Part shown: one piece after another, positions 32,105-40,825 of the stretch
How the letters are laid out: the number at the start of each line of letters is the position of its first letter
Numbering within the stretch: position 1 is the stretch's first letter
Assembly (NCBI RefSeq): GCF_008386585.1
Contig: NZ_VUOB01000085.1
Coordinates: 49,503 to 113,502 of the forward strand
Source: Solihabitans fulvus
GTDB lineage: Bacteria; Actinomycetota; Actinomycetes; Mycobacteriales; Pseudonocardiaceae
DNA length: 64,000 nucleotides
Direction: 5' to 3'
Notes under the pieces: generated by a model
What the model was told of the DNA's origin: nothing
The model's database searches: none
The model's input: only the letters and a program-made list of their open reading frames with translations
Translations under genes and position numbers: made by a program

Positions 32105-35100
32105 TCACTGTCCGGCCACCAGCGTGCGCGTAGGCTGGCCGTCGGCGGCCTGACGGGCGGCTGGGACGCCGCCGTCGAGCGGCCTGCGGTCCGGGTCGTA
32201 GAGCTCCCCGGTGTTCACGTCGAGATAGCCGATGACGGTGGCCTGCATGTCCTTGAGCTGCGCGATCAGCCTGCCGTCCGGCGCCGCCGCCACGAACCGG
32301 TTGCCCGGCTCGCCGTCGGTCATGGTGAACTCGGCCGGCGTGACGTACAGCTCGACGTGCCCGTACCGCTCCCGCAGCTGCGGGTCGTTCGCCCGCTCGT
32401 ACAGGTCGATCCGCCGGATCGACAGCGGGGCCGCGATGGGCACCAGGTGGCCGTCGATCAGGTTCAGCACCCCGGTGCGCGCCAGGCCGTCCAACAGGAT
32501 CGTCGGCACCCGGAAACGGGACCAGGTCGGGTCGTCCACGGCCAGCTCGTGCGTGTACTTCGCCCGCTTTCCGCTCGGGTGCAGGCGGGTGTCGGTGGTG
32601 GCGACGAACGGCCCGGTCAGCCGCACCGGCGCGCCCGGCGCGTGGTACGGGTCGGGGATGGGCGTCTCCTCGGCGGGAGCCCAGTCCTGCCACCGGGGCG
32701 CGGCCGGGAACTGCTCGCTGAGCAACACCGTCGCGGAGAAGTGCAGCCGGTCCTTGGTGAGCAGCACTCCCTTTGGCGACACGACGTCCGTGGTGACCCG
32801 CACCGCGACCTCGGTGACGTCCGTGTCGCGCCGGACCACCCGCGCGGTGATCCGCACCTTCGGCCCCGCCTGGTTGTGGTAGGTGCGCAGGAAGTGGTGG
32901 AACGTGACGTCCTCCAGCGCGACGACCTCCTGGTCCGGCACCAGGAAGCCGGCCGCCTCGGCGGCGATCTCCGTGACGAACGTGCCGGGCAGCGTCGGCA
33001 TGTCACGCACCAGGTGGTGCGTCAGGTAGTGGTCGGTGTCCAGGTCGAACGGGCACTCGAACACCGCCGTGTCCGCGTCGGCCGAGACCGGCTCGCGCAG
33101 GTAGAAACCGTGGTCCGGCTCGGAGTTCGCGAGATAGCCGGGGTAGAAGCGTTCCACCGTGCCGTGTTCCGCCTCGCCCATGTGCACCAGCGACGGCCGC
33201 CGGACGGGCGCGTGCAGCTCCTGCACGAAGTGGTGCGCGCCCTCCGCGATCGGCATGTGGCTGTAGGAGCCCGCCCGCTTGAAGTAGGCGTTGGTCAGCT
33301 CGTTGGCACCCATGCCGACGCCCTCCCACAGCGTCCAGCCGACCGTGAACTCGTCGACGCCCAACGCGTGCTGGGTGTAGGTCGCCGCGCTGGCCAGGAA
33401 GTCGTTGCCCGAGGCGTAGTCCGGCTCGCCGAGCTGGCCGAAGTACCCGAGCAGCGAGCCGAAGTTGCACCACATCCTCGGCGCGGTGTCCCCGAAGGCG
33501 TGCTTGAGGTTGCGGTAGCTGGCCAGCTTGAGGTCGCGGATCGCGGTGAACTCGGCGAAGTCCTTGTCCTTGATCATCGCCGAGCGGTTCCGGCCGGGCG
33601 CGTTGATCACCAGGTCCACACCGGGCTGCTCTGCCAGGATCGCGCCGACCGTCCGCGCGACCGCGTCCCGGTCGGTGATGTCGCACGCCAGGTAGGTGAC
33701 GCGGCCCGCGCCGCTGTGCGCCGCCATCTCCGCGATGTTGCGGTGCGCGGCCCGCGCGTCCACCATCCGGTCGAAGTCCCGGTTGATCTGCGCCACGGTC
33801 CGGCCGGTGCGCAGCGCGAGCTGCGTGCGGATGAAGCGCTGGCGGGTCGCGGCGAACTCCTCGTCGGTGCCCTCGAACGTCTCCGGCGGGTAGCTGTCCA
33901 GCGAGTTGCTGCCGACCAGGTAGATGCGCGGCCGGAAGTGCTCGGCGACGGTCTTGACCACCTCCGCGGTGATCCCGCGCGCGCCGCCGACGGCCAGCAC
34001 CACCGAGTCCCGCCCGAGCACGGCCGGCGTCCGCTCCGGCAGCTCGATCGGCTCGTCGACCAGCGTGTAACCCTTCCGCACACCCTCGTCGTCGAACACG
34101 ATCGGGAACCGCCGCGCCAGCGCGGTCTCGCGCTCCGCGAGCAGCGCCGCCTTGCGGACCTGCCGCGTCGAGCTGAACAGCCCGAACGCGACGCACCGCG
34201 ACAGTTCGAGGCTCGCGCACTTCACCAGCCCGGAGAACAGGCCGGTGAACGGGTGCGGCACGCCGTCGGTCAGCGCGCCGAGCAGCAGCGTCACGAACGA
34301 CGATCCCTGCTCGGCCAGGTCGTCATAGCAGTGTTGCAGTGTAAGGAAAGTAGCGTCGTGCAGCGCCGTCACCGAGTCGGCGCCCCGAGACAGGCTGCCG
34401 GGCAGCGGCGCCGACCTGGTCAGGTCGGTCACCACCCGCACGTGCCGCACCGGCCGCCCGTGCGCGGACAGCACCCGCCGCACCGCCTCCGGCGTCACCT
34501 CCGGCAGGTGGTGCCAGCCCGGCCGGTTGACGTCGGTCGTCGCGGTGGACAACACCAGCGCGTCGGCCGGCAGGTGCCGCAGGTCGGCCCCGAGGTCGGC
34601 GAGGTCGGTCAGCACGACGACCCCGGCCGGCAGGAACGGCACCGGCTCCCGCACCTCGGCACCGGCGACCGACCGCAGCGCCGGCACCTTGCGGTGCACG
34701 CCGAGCGGGTGGCCCGGCGCGAACTTCGTGGTGTCGCGGAACTTCTCGGGAACCACGCCAGCCTCGGCGGCGTCGGGGGCGTAGGCGCCGGTGATGGTCA
34801 GCTCCAGCCGCGTGGTGGCGCTGCCGTGGCCGCCGTCGCAGGCGACGCTGACCCGGCCGGCGGGCTGGTGCAGCGCCTTGAGCACGGTGAGGCCGCCCGC
34901 CGCGCCGAGGTAGCGGGCGTGGTCGGGGTCGGACACGCCGCACCCGATCGTCGCGGCGTCCCCGGCCGCGTCCTGCGCGCTGACGGTCAACCCGTCCACG
35001 TAGCCCAGGATCGGCAGCCCGGCCCTGCGCGCCGTGTCCTCCGTGGTGAGGGCGAACAGGAACGAGCCCTCGGCCAGCGCATCGGTGTCCTGGCCGAGCA

Positions 35101-38100
35101 GGTCGGTCAGCAGCGCGCGGTACTCCGGCAGGCTGTTGCCGTTGATGCCGCCGGCCAGCGCGAAGTCCAGTTCACCGGTGCGCAGGTACCGGCTGGCGGT
35201 CTCGATCGCCGTCAGCGCGGACGCCAGCCCGGAGTCCAGCGTGATGTTCGCGCCCTTGAGGTCGAAGTAGTTCGCCACCCTGGCCGAGATGATGTTGGGC
35301 ATCATGCCGGGGAAGGCGTCCTCATTGGACGGTGGCACCTGGCCGCGCACCTGTTCCCGCAGGCGTTCCAGCAGCCCGTCGAGCGCGGGCGAGTCCGCGA
35401 TCGAGGGGTTGGCCCGCACGGCGGCGTCGATGTCGTCGAGGTAGCAGCGGTTCGCGAACAGCATGGCCGAGCGGGTCGGGCCCATGTTGCCGACGAACAC
35501 GCCGGTCTTGGCGGAGTTCTCCTGCCAGAACTCGGTGAGCTGGTTGCGCAGGTCGTGCGCGCACTCCAGGATCATCAGCTGGCAGCGGTCGATGGTGCGG
35601 ACCGTGGCCGGTGGCAGCCGCACCTTCTGGAACGACGGCGCCGGGTAGAACTCGCCGAAGCTGTCGGCGGGACGCGCGCCGCGGCCGTCCAGCCAGTCCC
35701 GAACCTCCTCGTGCGAGGACAGCTCGGGCACGTGCGCGGACCACGCGACGATCGCGACCCTGGTGTCGGCGGCCGGCGTCCTGGTGCTCGCGGGCCCGGA
35801 GTCCTCCGCAGCGGCACGGTGTTCCTGGACCAGCAGGTGCGCGTTGGTGCCGCCGAAGCCGAAGCCGGAGATCGCGGCCGTGCGCAGCCGGTCCGTCTCG
35901 GCGGCCCAGTCGACCGGTGCCGTCGGGATGTCCAGCTTCGTCTCGGCGATGTGGAAGTGCTCCGGCGGCTCGGTGAACCGGAACTGCTTGGGGATCACCG
36001 ACTTCTCCAGGCCGAGGATCGACTCGATCAGCGACACCACGCCCGCGGCCCAGCCGGTGTGCCCGATCAGCGACTTGTTCGATGTGATGTAGCTCGTCTC
36101 GGTGATGCCGAAGTGCTGGCGCAGCATGGTGAACTCGGCCAGGTCGCCGGCCGGCGTGCCGGTGGCGTGCGCGATGATCCAGTCCACGTCCGATCCGGCG
36201 ATGCCGCCGGTCAGCGCGCGCTGCACGGCCAGGTCCTGACCGGCGGAGTTGGGCGCGTAGATCGCCTTGCCCTTGCCGTCGGAGGACGAGCCGAACGCCT
36301 TGAGCACGGCGAGGACCTCGTCGCCGTCCTGCTGCGCCTGGCGCAGCCGCTTGAGCACCACGACACCCGCGCCGTCGGCGAAGATGACGCCGTCGGCGTC
36401 CTTGTCAAGCGAGTGCACCGCGCCCCGCTTGGACAGGCCCTGGAGCTTGGAGAACAGCACGGTGCCCCGCGGTGCCAGGGCGAACGCGCCGCCGCAGACC
36501 GCGATGTCGTGCTTGCCCATCAGCAGGCCCTTGATGCCGATGTCGATGGCGTACAGCGAGGAGGAGCAGGCGGTGTCGACCATCTGGAGCTCGGTGTCGG
36601 CCGGCAGCACGCCGGTCATCGCCAGGTGCCCGACCCGGTGCGGCAGGAACCGCGACGGCGCCGGCTTGCCGCGCCAGTACCGACCGGACAGCGTGTCGTC
36701 GATGCCATCCAGCAGCCGCCGCCGTTCCTGCCCCGACAGGCCGAGCTCGTCGACGATGCGCTCGGCCCGGTAGGCCGCGCCGGCCAGCACGCCGGCCTCC
36801 TCGAGGTGCTGGCTGCCGTCGGGGGTGTAGCCGACGAGGAAGGAGTAGCGGTCCCGCTCGCGCCGGTGCACGCCCTTGAGCGCCTGCACGAGCGAGTGCC
36901 GCAGCCACATGGTGGTCAGCTCGTGGTCCTCGCCGTCGCGCATGGTGTCCACCGCGCCGTCGACCGGGCTGAAGTCCGTGATGAACACGCAGGTGTCCTG
37001 GTACGACTTGTCCTCGGCCGAGGTGTCCGGCGAGTAGAAGTTCGCGCGCTCCCACCGGTCCTCGGGAACGGGTGTGAACATCTCGCCGCCGTCGGTGCGC
37101 AGCCGCCAGAACTCCTCGGGGCTGTTCGCCCCGGCCACCGCGAGGCCCATGCCGACCACGGCGATGTCGTCGGGACCGGCCTCCTCCGGCGCCTGCTCCC
37201 GCTCCCGCACCTCGACCGTCGCCGGAGCGACGGCCGCCGCCTTCGCCACGACCGGAGCCGCCGCGACCTCGGCCGGCTTGGTCTCGGCCGGCTCGACGGC
37301 GGCCGGGGTGGTCTCGGCCTGCGCGGGGCGATGCCCGTTGGTCGAGCCGTGCCCGTTGGAGCCGTGCCCGTTGGTCGAGCCGTGGCCATTGGTGGAGCCG
37401 TGCCCGTTGCCGGTCACGGCGACCGTCTCGCGCGGCGGGGACAGCAGCGCGCTGCCCAGCGTCAGCCCGCCGTCGGCGAGCACGACCTGACCGGTGATCC
37501 ACGAGGAGTCGTCGGAGGCGAGGAACGCCACCACCTTGGCGAACTCCGCCGCCGTGCCGAGCCTGCCGAGCGGGGTCGCCTCGCGGATCACCCGCTGCAT
37601 CCGCTCGGCGTCGGGGAACGCGTCGGCGACCTCGCTGACCAGCATCGCCGCCGACGCCGTGTTCACCCTGATGTTCAGCGGCGCGAACTCCACCGCGAGG
37701 TAGCGGGTGACGGCCTCGGCCGCGGCCTTGGCCGGCGCGCAGGCCAGGTAGTTCGCCATCACCATCTGCGAGCCGCCGAGCGCGGACACTGTGACGATCG
37801 AGCCGCCCCGGCCGGCCATCAGCGGCGCGGCGGCGCGGGAGCACCGCAGGCCGCCCTTGAAGTTGGTGTCGATGGCGCGGTCGAGGTGCTCGTCGGTGAG
37901 CTCGTCGACCGGCACCAACGCGCCGTTGGCCGCGTTGTTCACCAGGATGTCCAGGTGGCCGTGGCGTTCGCCGATCTCGGCGAACATCCGGTCGACCTGA
38001 TCCTGTCGCGCGACCGAGCCCCAGACGAGGTCGACGGTCGCGCCGGCCGCCTCCAGCTCGGCCTTGGTCTGCTTCGCCTCCTGCGCGGAGTGGAAGTAGT

Positions 38101-38206
38101 TGACCAACACGTGCGCGCCCCTGCTGGCCAGTTCGGTGGCGATGGCCTTGCCCACGTTGCGGGCGCCACCGGTGACCAGGGCTAATTTGCCGGTCAGTTG
38201 TGCCAT
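32105..38206 (-). CDS. Iterative megasynthase: SDR(enoyl reductase-like)-KS-CLF-KR-DH
   Basis: The 2,033-residue protein has five modules. (1) SDR, 1-250: GGARNVGKA NAD(P) loop, NNAANGAL, and catalytic Y153/K160 with six residues between, as in FabL/FabI enoyl reductases, not the Y-x3-K of ketoreductases. (2) An Ala/Pro linker with NGHGST repeats (267-292). (3) KS, ~345-795: VDTACSSS (C547), HATGT (H680), KSLIGHTGW (H716), complete triad. (4) CLF-like KS, ~815-1140: the Cys position is L994 in TLDSGLAS, so it is non-condensing. (5) KR, ~1200-1680 (GGARGITAEV, S1584, Y1597) and DH, ~1695-1995 with H1731 in HHLVRDMPTLPG. No AT, ACP, MDR-type ER or TE is present; AT and ACP are on the next protein. 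ATG at 38,206 has GAAGGAG upstream. Family: PUFA/heterocyst-glycolipid type iterative synthases. Confidence 0.92.
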   Translation of the reverse strand: MAQLTGKLALVTGGARNVGKAIATELASRGAHVLVNYFHSAQEAKQTKAELEAAGATVDLVWGSVARQDQVDRMFAEIGERHGHLDILVNNAANGALVPVDELTDEHLDRAIDTNFKGGLRCSRAAAPLMAGRGGSIVTVSALGGSQMVMANYLACAPAKAAAEAVTRYLAVEFAPLNIRVNTASAAMLVSEVADAFPDAERMQRVIREATPLGRLGTAAEFAKVVAFLASDDSSWITGQVVLADGGLTLGSALLSPPRETVAVTGNGHGSTNGHGSTNGHGSNGHGSTNGHRPAQAETTPAAVEPAETKPAEVAAAPVVAKAAAVAPATVEVREREQAPEEAGPDDIAVVGMGLAVAGANSPEEFWRLRTDGGEMFTPVPEDRWERANFYSPDTSAEDKSYQDTCVFITDFSPVDGAVDTMRDGEDHELTTMWLRHSLVQALKGVHRRERDRYSFLVGYTPDGSQHLEEAGVLAGAAYRAERIVDELGLSGQERRRLLDGIDDTLSGRYWRGKPAPSRFLPHRVGHLAMTGVLPADTELQMVDTACSSSLYAIDIGIKGLLMGKHDIAVCGGAFALAPRGTVLFSKLQGLSKRGAVHSLDKDADGVIFADGAGVVVLKRLRQAQQDGDEVLAVLKAFGSSSDGKGKAIYAPNSAGQDLAVQRALTGGIAGSDVDWIIAHATGTPAGDLAEFTMLRQHFGITETSYITSNKSLIGHTGWAAGVVSLIESILGLEKSVIPKQFRFTEPPEHFHIAETKLDIPTAPVDWAAETDRLRTAAISGFGFGGTNAHLLVQEHRAAAEDSGPASTRTPAADTRVAIVAWSAHVPELSSHEEVRDWLDGRGARPADSFGEFYPAPSFQKVRLPPATVRTIDRCQLMILECAHDLRNQLTEFWQENSAKTGVFVGNMGPTRSAMLFANRCYLDDIDAAVRANPSIADSPALDGLLERLREQVRGQVPPSNEDAFPGMMPNIISARVANYFDLKGANITLDSGLASALTAIETASRYLRTGELDFALAGGINGNSLPEYRALLTDLLGQDTDALAEGSFLFALTTEDTARRAGLPILGYVDGLTVSAQDAAGDAATIGCGVSDPDHARYLGAAGGLTVLKALHQPAGRVSVACDGGHGSATTRLELTITGAYAPDAAEAGVVPEKFRDTTKFAPGHPLGVHRKVPALRSVAGAEVREPVPFLPAGVVVLTDLADLGADLRHLPADALVLSTATTDVNRPGWHHLPEVTPEAVRRVLSAHGRPVRHVRVVTDLTRSAPLPGSLSRGADSVTALHDATFLTLQHCYDDLAEQGSSFVTLLLGALTDGVPHPFTGLFSGLVKCASLELSRCVAFGLFSSTRQVRKAALLAERETALARRFPIVFDDEGVRKGYTLVDEPIELPERTPAVLGRDSVVLAVGGARGITAEVVKTVAEHFRPRIYLVGSNSLDSYPPETFEGTDEEFAATRQRFIRTQLALRTGRTVAQINRDFDRMVDARAAHRNIAEMAAHSGAGRVTYLACDITDRDAVARTVGAILAEQPGVDLVINAPGRNRSAMIKDKDFAEFTAIRDLKLASYRNLKHAFGDTAPRMWCNFGSLLGYFGQLGEPDYASGNDFLASAATYTQHALGVDEFTVGWTLWEGVGMGANELTNAYFKRAGSYSHMPIAEGAHHFVQELHAPVRRPSLVHMGEAEHGTVERFYPGYLANSEPDHGFYLREPVSADADTAVFECPFDLDTDHYLTHHLVRDMPTLPGTFVTEIAAEAAGFLVPDQEVVALEDVTFHHFLRTYHNQAGPKVRITARVVRRDTDVTEVAVRVTTDVVSPKGVLLTKDRLHFSATVLLSEQFPAAPRWQDWAPAEETPIPDPYHAPGAPVRLTGPFVATTDTRLHPSGKRAKYTHELAVDDPTWSRFRVPTILLDGLARTGVLNLIDGHLVPIAAPLSIRRIDLYERANDPQLRERYGHVELYVTPAEFTMTDGEPGNRFVAAAPDGRLIAQLKDMQATVIGYLDVNTGELYDPDRRPLDGGVPAARQAADGQPTRTLVAGQ
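37331..37408 (-). repeat. NGHGST repeats in the SDR-KS linker
   Basis: Five near-identical N-G-H-G-(S)-(T) units (residues 267-292 of the megasynthase) are encoded by repeated GC-rich hexamer-like DNA. They make a flexible tether between the enoyl-reductase-like domain and the ketosynthase. Repeat number is likely to vary between strains. Confidence 0.8.
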
Positions 38207-38291
38207 GTGGCCCGTACTCCTTCAGCGAGGTCGTGGTCGGCCCGGCGGGCGAGCCCAGGATGCCTTGCGGTCAGCGGAAGATCGATGTATC

Positions 38292-38304
38292 GTCCACAGT
38301 GGAC
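38292..38304. promoter_or_regulatory. Palindrome GTCCACAGTGGAC between AT-ACP and megasynthase genes
   Basis: The 13-mer is a perfect palindrome around a central A/T base and lies in the 109-bp gap between the AT-ACP stop and the megasynthase start. The same 13-mer occurs inside a gene at 53,764. An internal regulatory or transcript-processing site is possible, but the motif may simply be common in this genome. Confidence 0.3.
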
Positions 38305-38315
38305 AGTCATGCGAA

Positions 38316-39818
38316 CTAGATGCCCGCCTGGACCCCGTTGTGCAGCGCGGAGTGGATGAAGTCGACGATCTTGCCCATGGTGTCGTAGTCGGCGAGCCGG
38401 AAGTTGCTCGACTTCTCCGGCAGCCCGTACTTGGTGGTGACGCGGCTCATCAGCTCGATCTGCTTCACCGAGTCGACGCCGAGTTCGGCCTCCAGCAGCA
38501 CGTCCTCGGTGAAGACCTCCTCCGGGTACTCCAGCGCGGCGGCGTACACGCTGCGGATGTCCGCGCCGAGCGTGTCGCGGTCCACCTCTGAGCCGGAGCC
38601 GTTGCCTGCGGCGGCTGCCGGCGCGGCGACCGGGCTCGCGGCTGGGCTTGCGACCGCTGCCGGTGCAGCCGGGGTTGCCGACACCGTTGCCGCGCCGCCG
38701 AACTCGGCGAGCCTGCGCTGCACCAGCTCGGTGATCTCCGCGCCGGTCGCCGCCCAGAACGCGGCGAACGCGTCGCGGTTGACGCCGGGCGCCAGCAGCG
38801 CGGCGAGCTGCTCGGCCGGGCTGAGCGCGCCGACGAGTCCGGTGGACCGCAGGACCGCGAGCGCGGTGTCCAGCAGCAGCGTGCCCTTGCCGTCCAGGGT
38901 CAGCGAGGACAGCGTGGTGACGTCGCCGTCCGGCACGATCTTGTTGACCAGCTTGGACAACGCGGACAGCGAGCCGGACTCGACGAAGTAGCGAAGGCCC
39001 TCGCCGTGCAGCTGCCGGATCCCCTCGGCGAACTTGACCGGCTTCACGAAGTGCTGGGACAGCAGCTCGGACAGCTCGTCGCCGGGCTCGTAGTAGCGCT
39101 GGAGGATCGGCGAGTAGACCGGCACGGTCAGCGGGTTCTGGTCGAGGTGCCGGATCCGTGCCGCGAACACCGGGGCCGCCGGCGCGAGAATGGGCGTGTG
39201 GAAGGGGAACGGCGAGTTCAGCTCGATCGTGCTGATGCCGAGCTGCGCCGCGATGCCGCGCACCTGCTCCAGCGACTGCGCCGGCCCGCTCACCACGGTC
39301 TGCCCGTCGTGGTTCTCGGTGGCCACGGCGAGCATCGGGTCGCCGATCAGCCCGATGATCGTCTCCGCGCGGCCGGCCTCGGTGGCCACGGCGACCATCC
39401 GGCCCTCGGTGAGCTGCTGCTCGCCGATGACCAGCACGCGCTGGGCGACGATCCTGGCGCCGTCCTTGATCGAGTACGCGCCCGCGGCGACCAGTGCGGC
39501 GATCTCGCCGAGGCTGTGGCCGGCCAGCACGTCGGGGCGGAGGCCCTGATCGGCCAGGATGCGGTAGGCGGCGACGTCGGAGCCGTAGATGGCCAGCTGC
39601 GAGACCCACGGGTCGTCGGCGAGCAGCTCGGCGATGCCGACGGGCTGCTCGCCGAGCACGATGTCGGTGAGGCGACGGGAGAACAGCTCCTGGGAGACCT
39701 CGTCGATGTCGGCGAAGGTCTGCGCCACCTGCGGGTACTGGCGGTTGGCCGCCGCCAGCGCCGGGCCGTCGAACGCGCCCTGCCCGGGGAAGAGAACGAC
39801 CACTGTGCGATCAACCAT
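38316..39818 (-). CDS. Acyltransferase-acyl carrier protein (AT-ACP)
   Basis: The 500-residue protein has an AT domain (~5-300) with VLFPGQGAF, the nucleophile loop GHSLGEIAAL (S102) and catalytic H207 in FPFHTP; this is close to the malonyl-type motif. An Ala/Pro linker (~375-415) leads to one ACP (~415-495) with LGVDSVKQIEL (phosphopantetheine S450), the form typical of PUFA synthases. Most PUFA synthases carry tandem ACPs, and here there is one. The ATG at 39,818 is chosen because VVVLFPGQGAF follows directly; an upstream frame start adds unrelated residues. It is the first gene of the operon and the likely loading and carrier component for the megasynthase downstream. Confidence 0.92.
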   Translation of the reverse strand: MVDRTVVVLFPGQGAFDGPALAAANRQYPQVAQTFADIDEVSQELFSRRLTDIVLGEQPVGIAELLADDPWVSQLAIYGSDVAAYRILADQGLRPDVLAGHSLGEIAALVAAGAYSIKDGARIVAQRVLVIGEQQLTEGRMVAVATEAGRAETIIGLIGDPMLAVATENHDGQTVVSGPAQSLEQVRGIAAQLGISTIELNSPFPFHTPILAPAAPVFAARIRHLDQNPLTVPVYSPILQRYYEPGDELSELLSQHFVKPVKFAEGIRQLHGEGLRYFVESGSLSALSKLVNKIVPDGDVTTLSSLTLDGKGTLLLDTALAVLRSTGLVGALSPAEQLAALLAPGVNRDAFAAFWAATGAEITELVQRRLAEFGGAATVSATPAAPAAVASPAASPVAAPAAAAGNGSGSEVDRDTLGADIRSVYAAALEYPEEVFTEDVLLEAELGVDSVKQIELMSRVTTKYGLPEKSSNFRLADYDTMGKIVDFIHSALHNGVQAGI

Positions 39819-40825
39819 GACGAGTTGCCCCTCTGTGTGTGGATGCTGCGGCGGATCTCCGACCTCAGGCGGCCGGCGCTGGCATCGGGGACCCAAACGC
39901 GTATTTCGGACAGGCGCCAACACGCTCGTTGCGATGGCTGTCGAAAGGCGATATTGTTGCTATCGCGTGAATAGGTCATAGCTCAACGCGGCGCAACCCA
40001 TTTTTCGAGCGCGCGACGATGAGCGCATGACTGAGCGGGCCACGCCCGATCTACGTCGATGTGCGTGGGCCTGATTGTTTCGTCGCCGTTGGCGATCCAA
40101 CCCCGATGTGCGGTGTGCGCGGGCGCAAAGGATCTTGGTCAGGCAGAAAGTCGTTCCACGCTTGCTCGCCCCCATTCCCCCAGTCAGAGCTTCAGGTTCT
40201 GGACCTGGCGTGGTAGTGCCCGACGCGACGCGACTACCGGACCCGAGGTTAACTAGGGATCCGCTGTTCAGTCAACACATCACTTTGATCAATTAGCGCG
40301 TGATTCGCGCCTTCGTCCACTCGGGCGCAAAGACTGACGCGGCTGGCCGATATTTGACGGCGAAGCCGGCGGCCCGCGCGGTCGGGTCATCGGTTCGGTC
40401 TACCGAGGTATTGATCGCGACGCTTCGGCCGGCGCTGCGCGCGGCCGGGGATGAGAAAGCGCCGGTCAGGCCATGTATTGAGTGTTTGATGATCTTGCGT
40501 TTAACCAACCTCGGGGGTGCTGACCTGCGGTCTCCGCGTCTTCCGCGCGCCGCCCTTGGTGGATCGACGGGCGAGTTTTCGGCGACTACTAGTGTCGGTT
40601 GTCACAGTGCCGTGGTTAGGCGAGGCAATACTTGCCCGACAGTCCGCATAATCATCTTGTTGAACGCGCAACAACACAGTGGGATGTTGACGCACCGCGC
40701 GCACGAGTGTGATCGAGCGATTGTTTGGTTGGTTGATCAGGTTACGAAACCGGTGGCCAACCATGGGTGGGTCGGCTGCCGGGGTGTGGCCGGCACGGAA
40801 ATCGGAAGAACAGGTTTCCTGTCGG
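39819..40825. promoter_or_regulatory. 1-kb non-coding control region upstream of the megasynthase operon
   Basis: No gene is supported in this stretch; open frames here have poor codon bias and no ribosome sites. Base composition is clearly less GC-rich than the flanks. Inverted repeats include GCGATA-N7-TATCGC (39,948-39,966) about 130 bases before the AT-ACP start and TTGTTG-N6-CAACAA (40,657-40,674). On the minus strand, TTGAGC followed by TAGCAA at 18 bases is a weak candidate promoter near the first repeat. A long leader or an unannotated small RNA could lie here, without sequence proof. Confidence 0.45.

Noticed and set aside
32357..38185. Uninterrupted 1,942-codon frame on the plus strand opposite the megasynthase
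   Set aside because: It is the antisense shadow of a GC-rich gene: Arg/Val/Gly-rich, no ribosome site, no family motifs; the minus-strand frame has all catalytic motifs.
38207..38315. Frameshift joining AT-ACP and megasynthase into one gene
   Set aside because: There is a real stop codon, a 109-bp gap and a good ribosome site before the second ATG.
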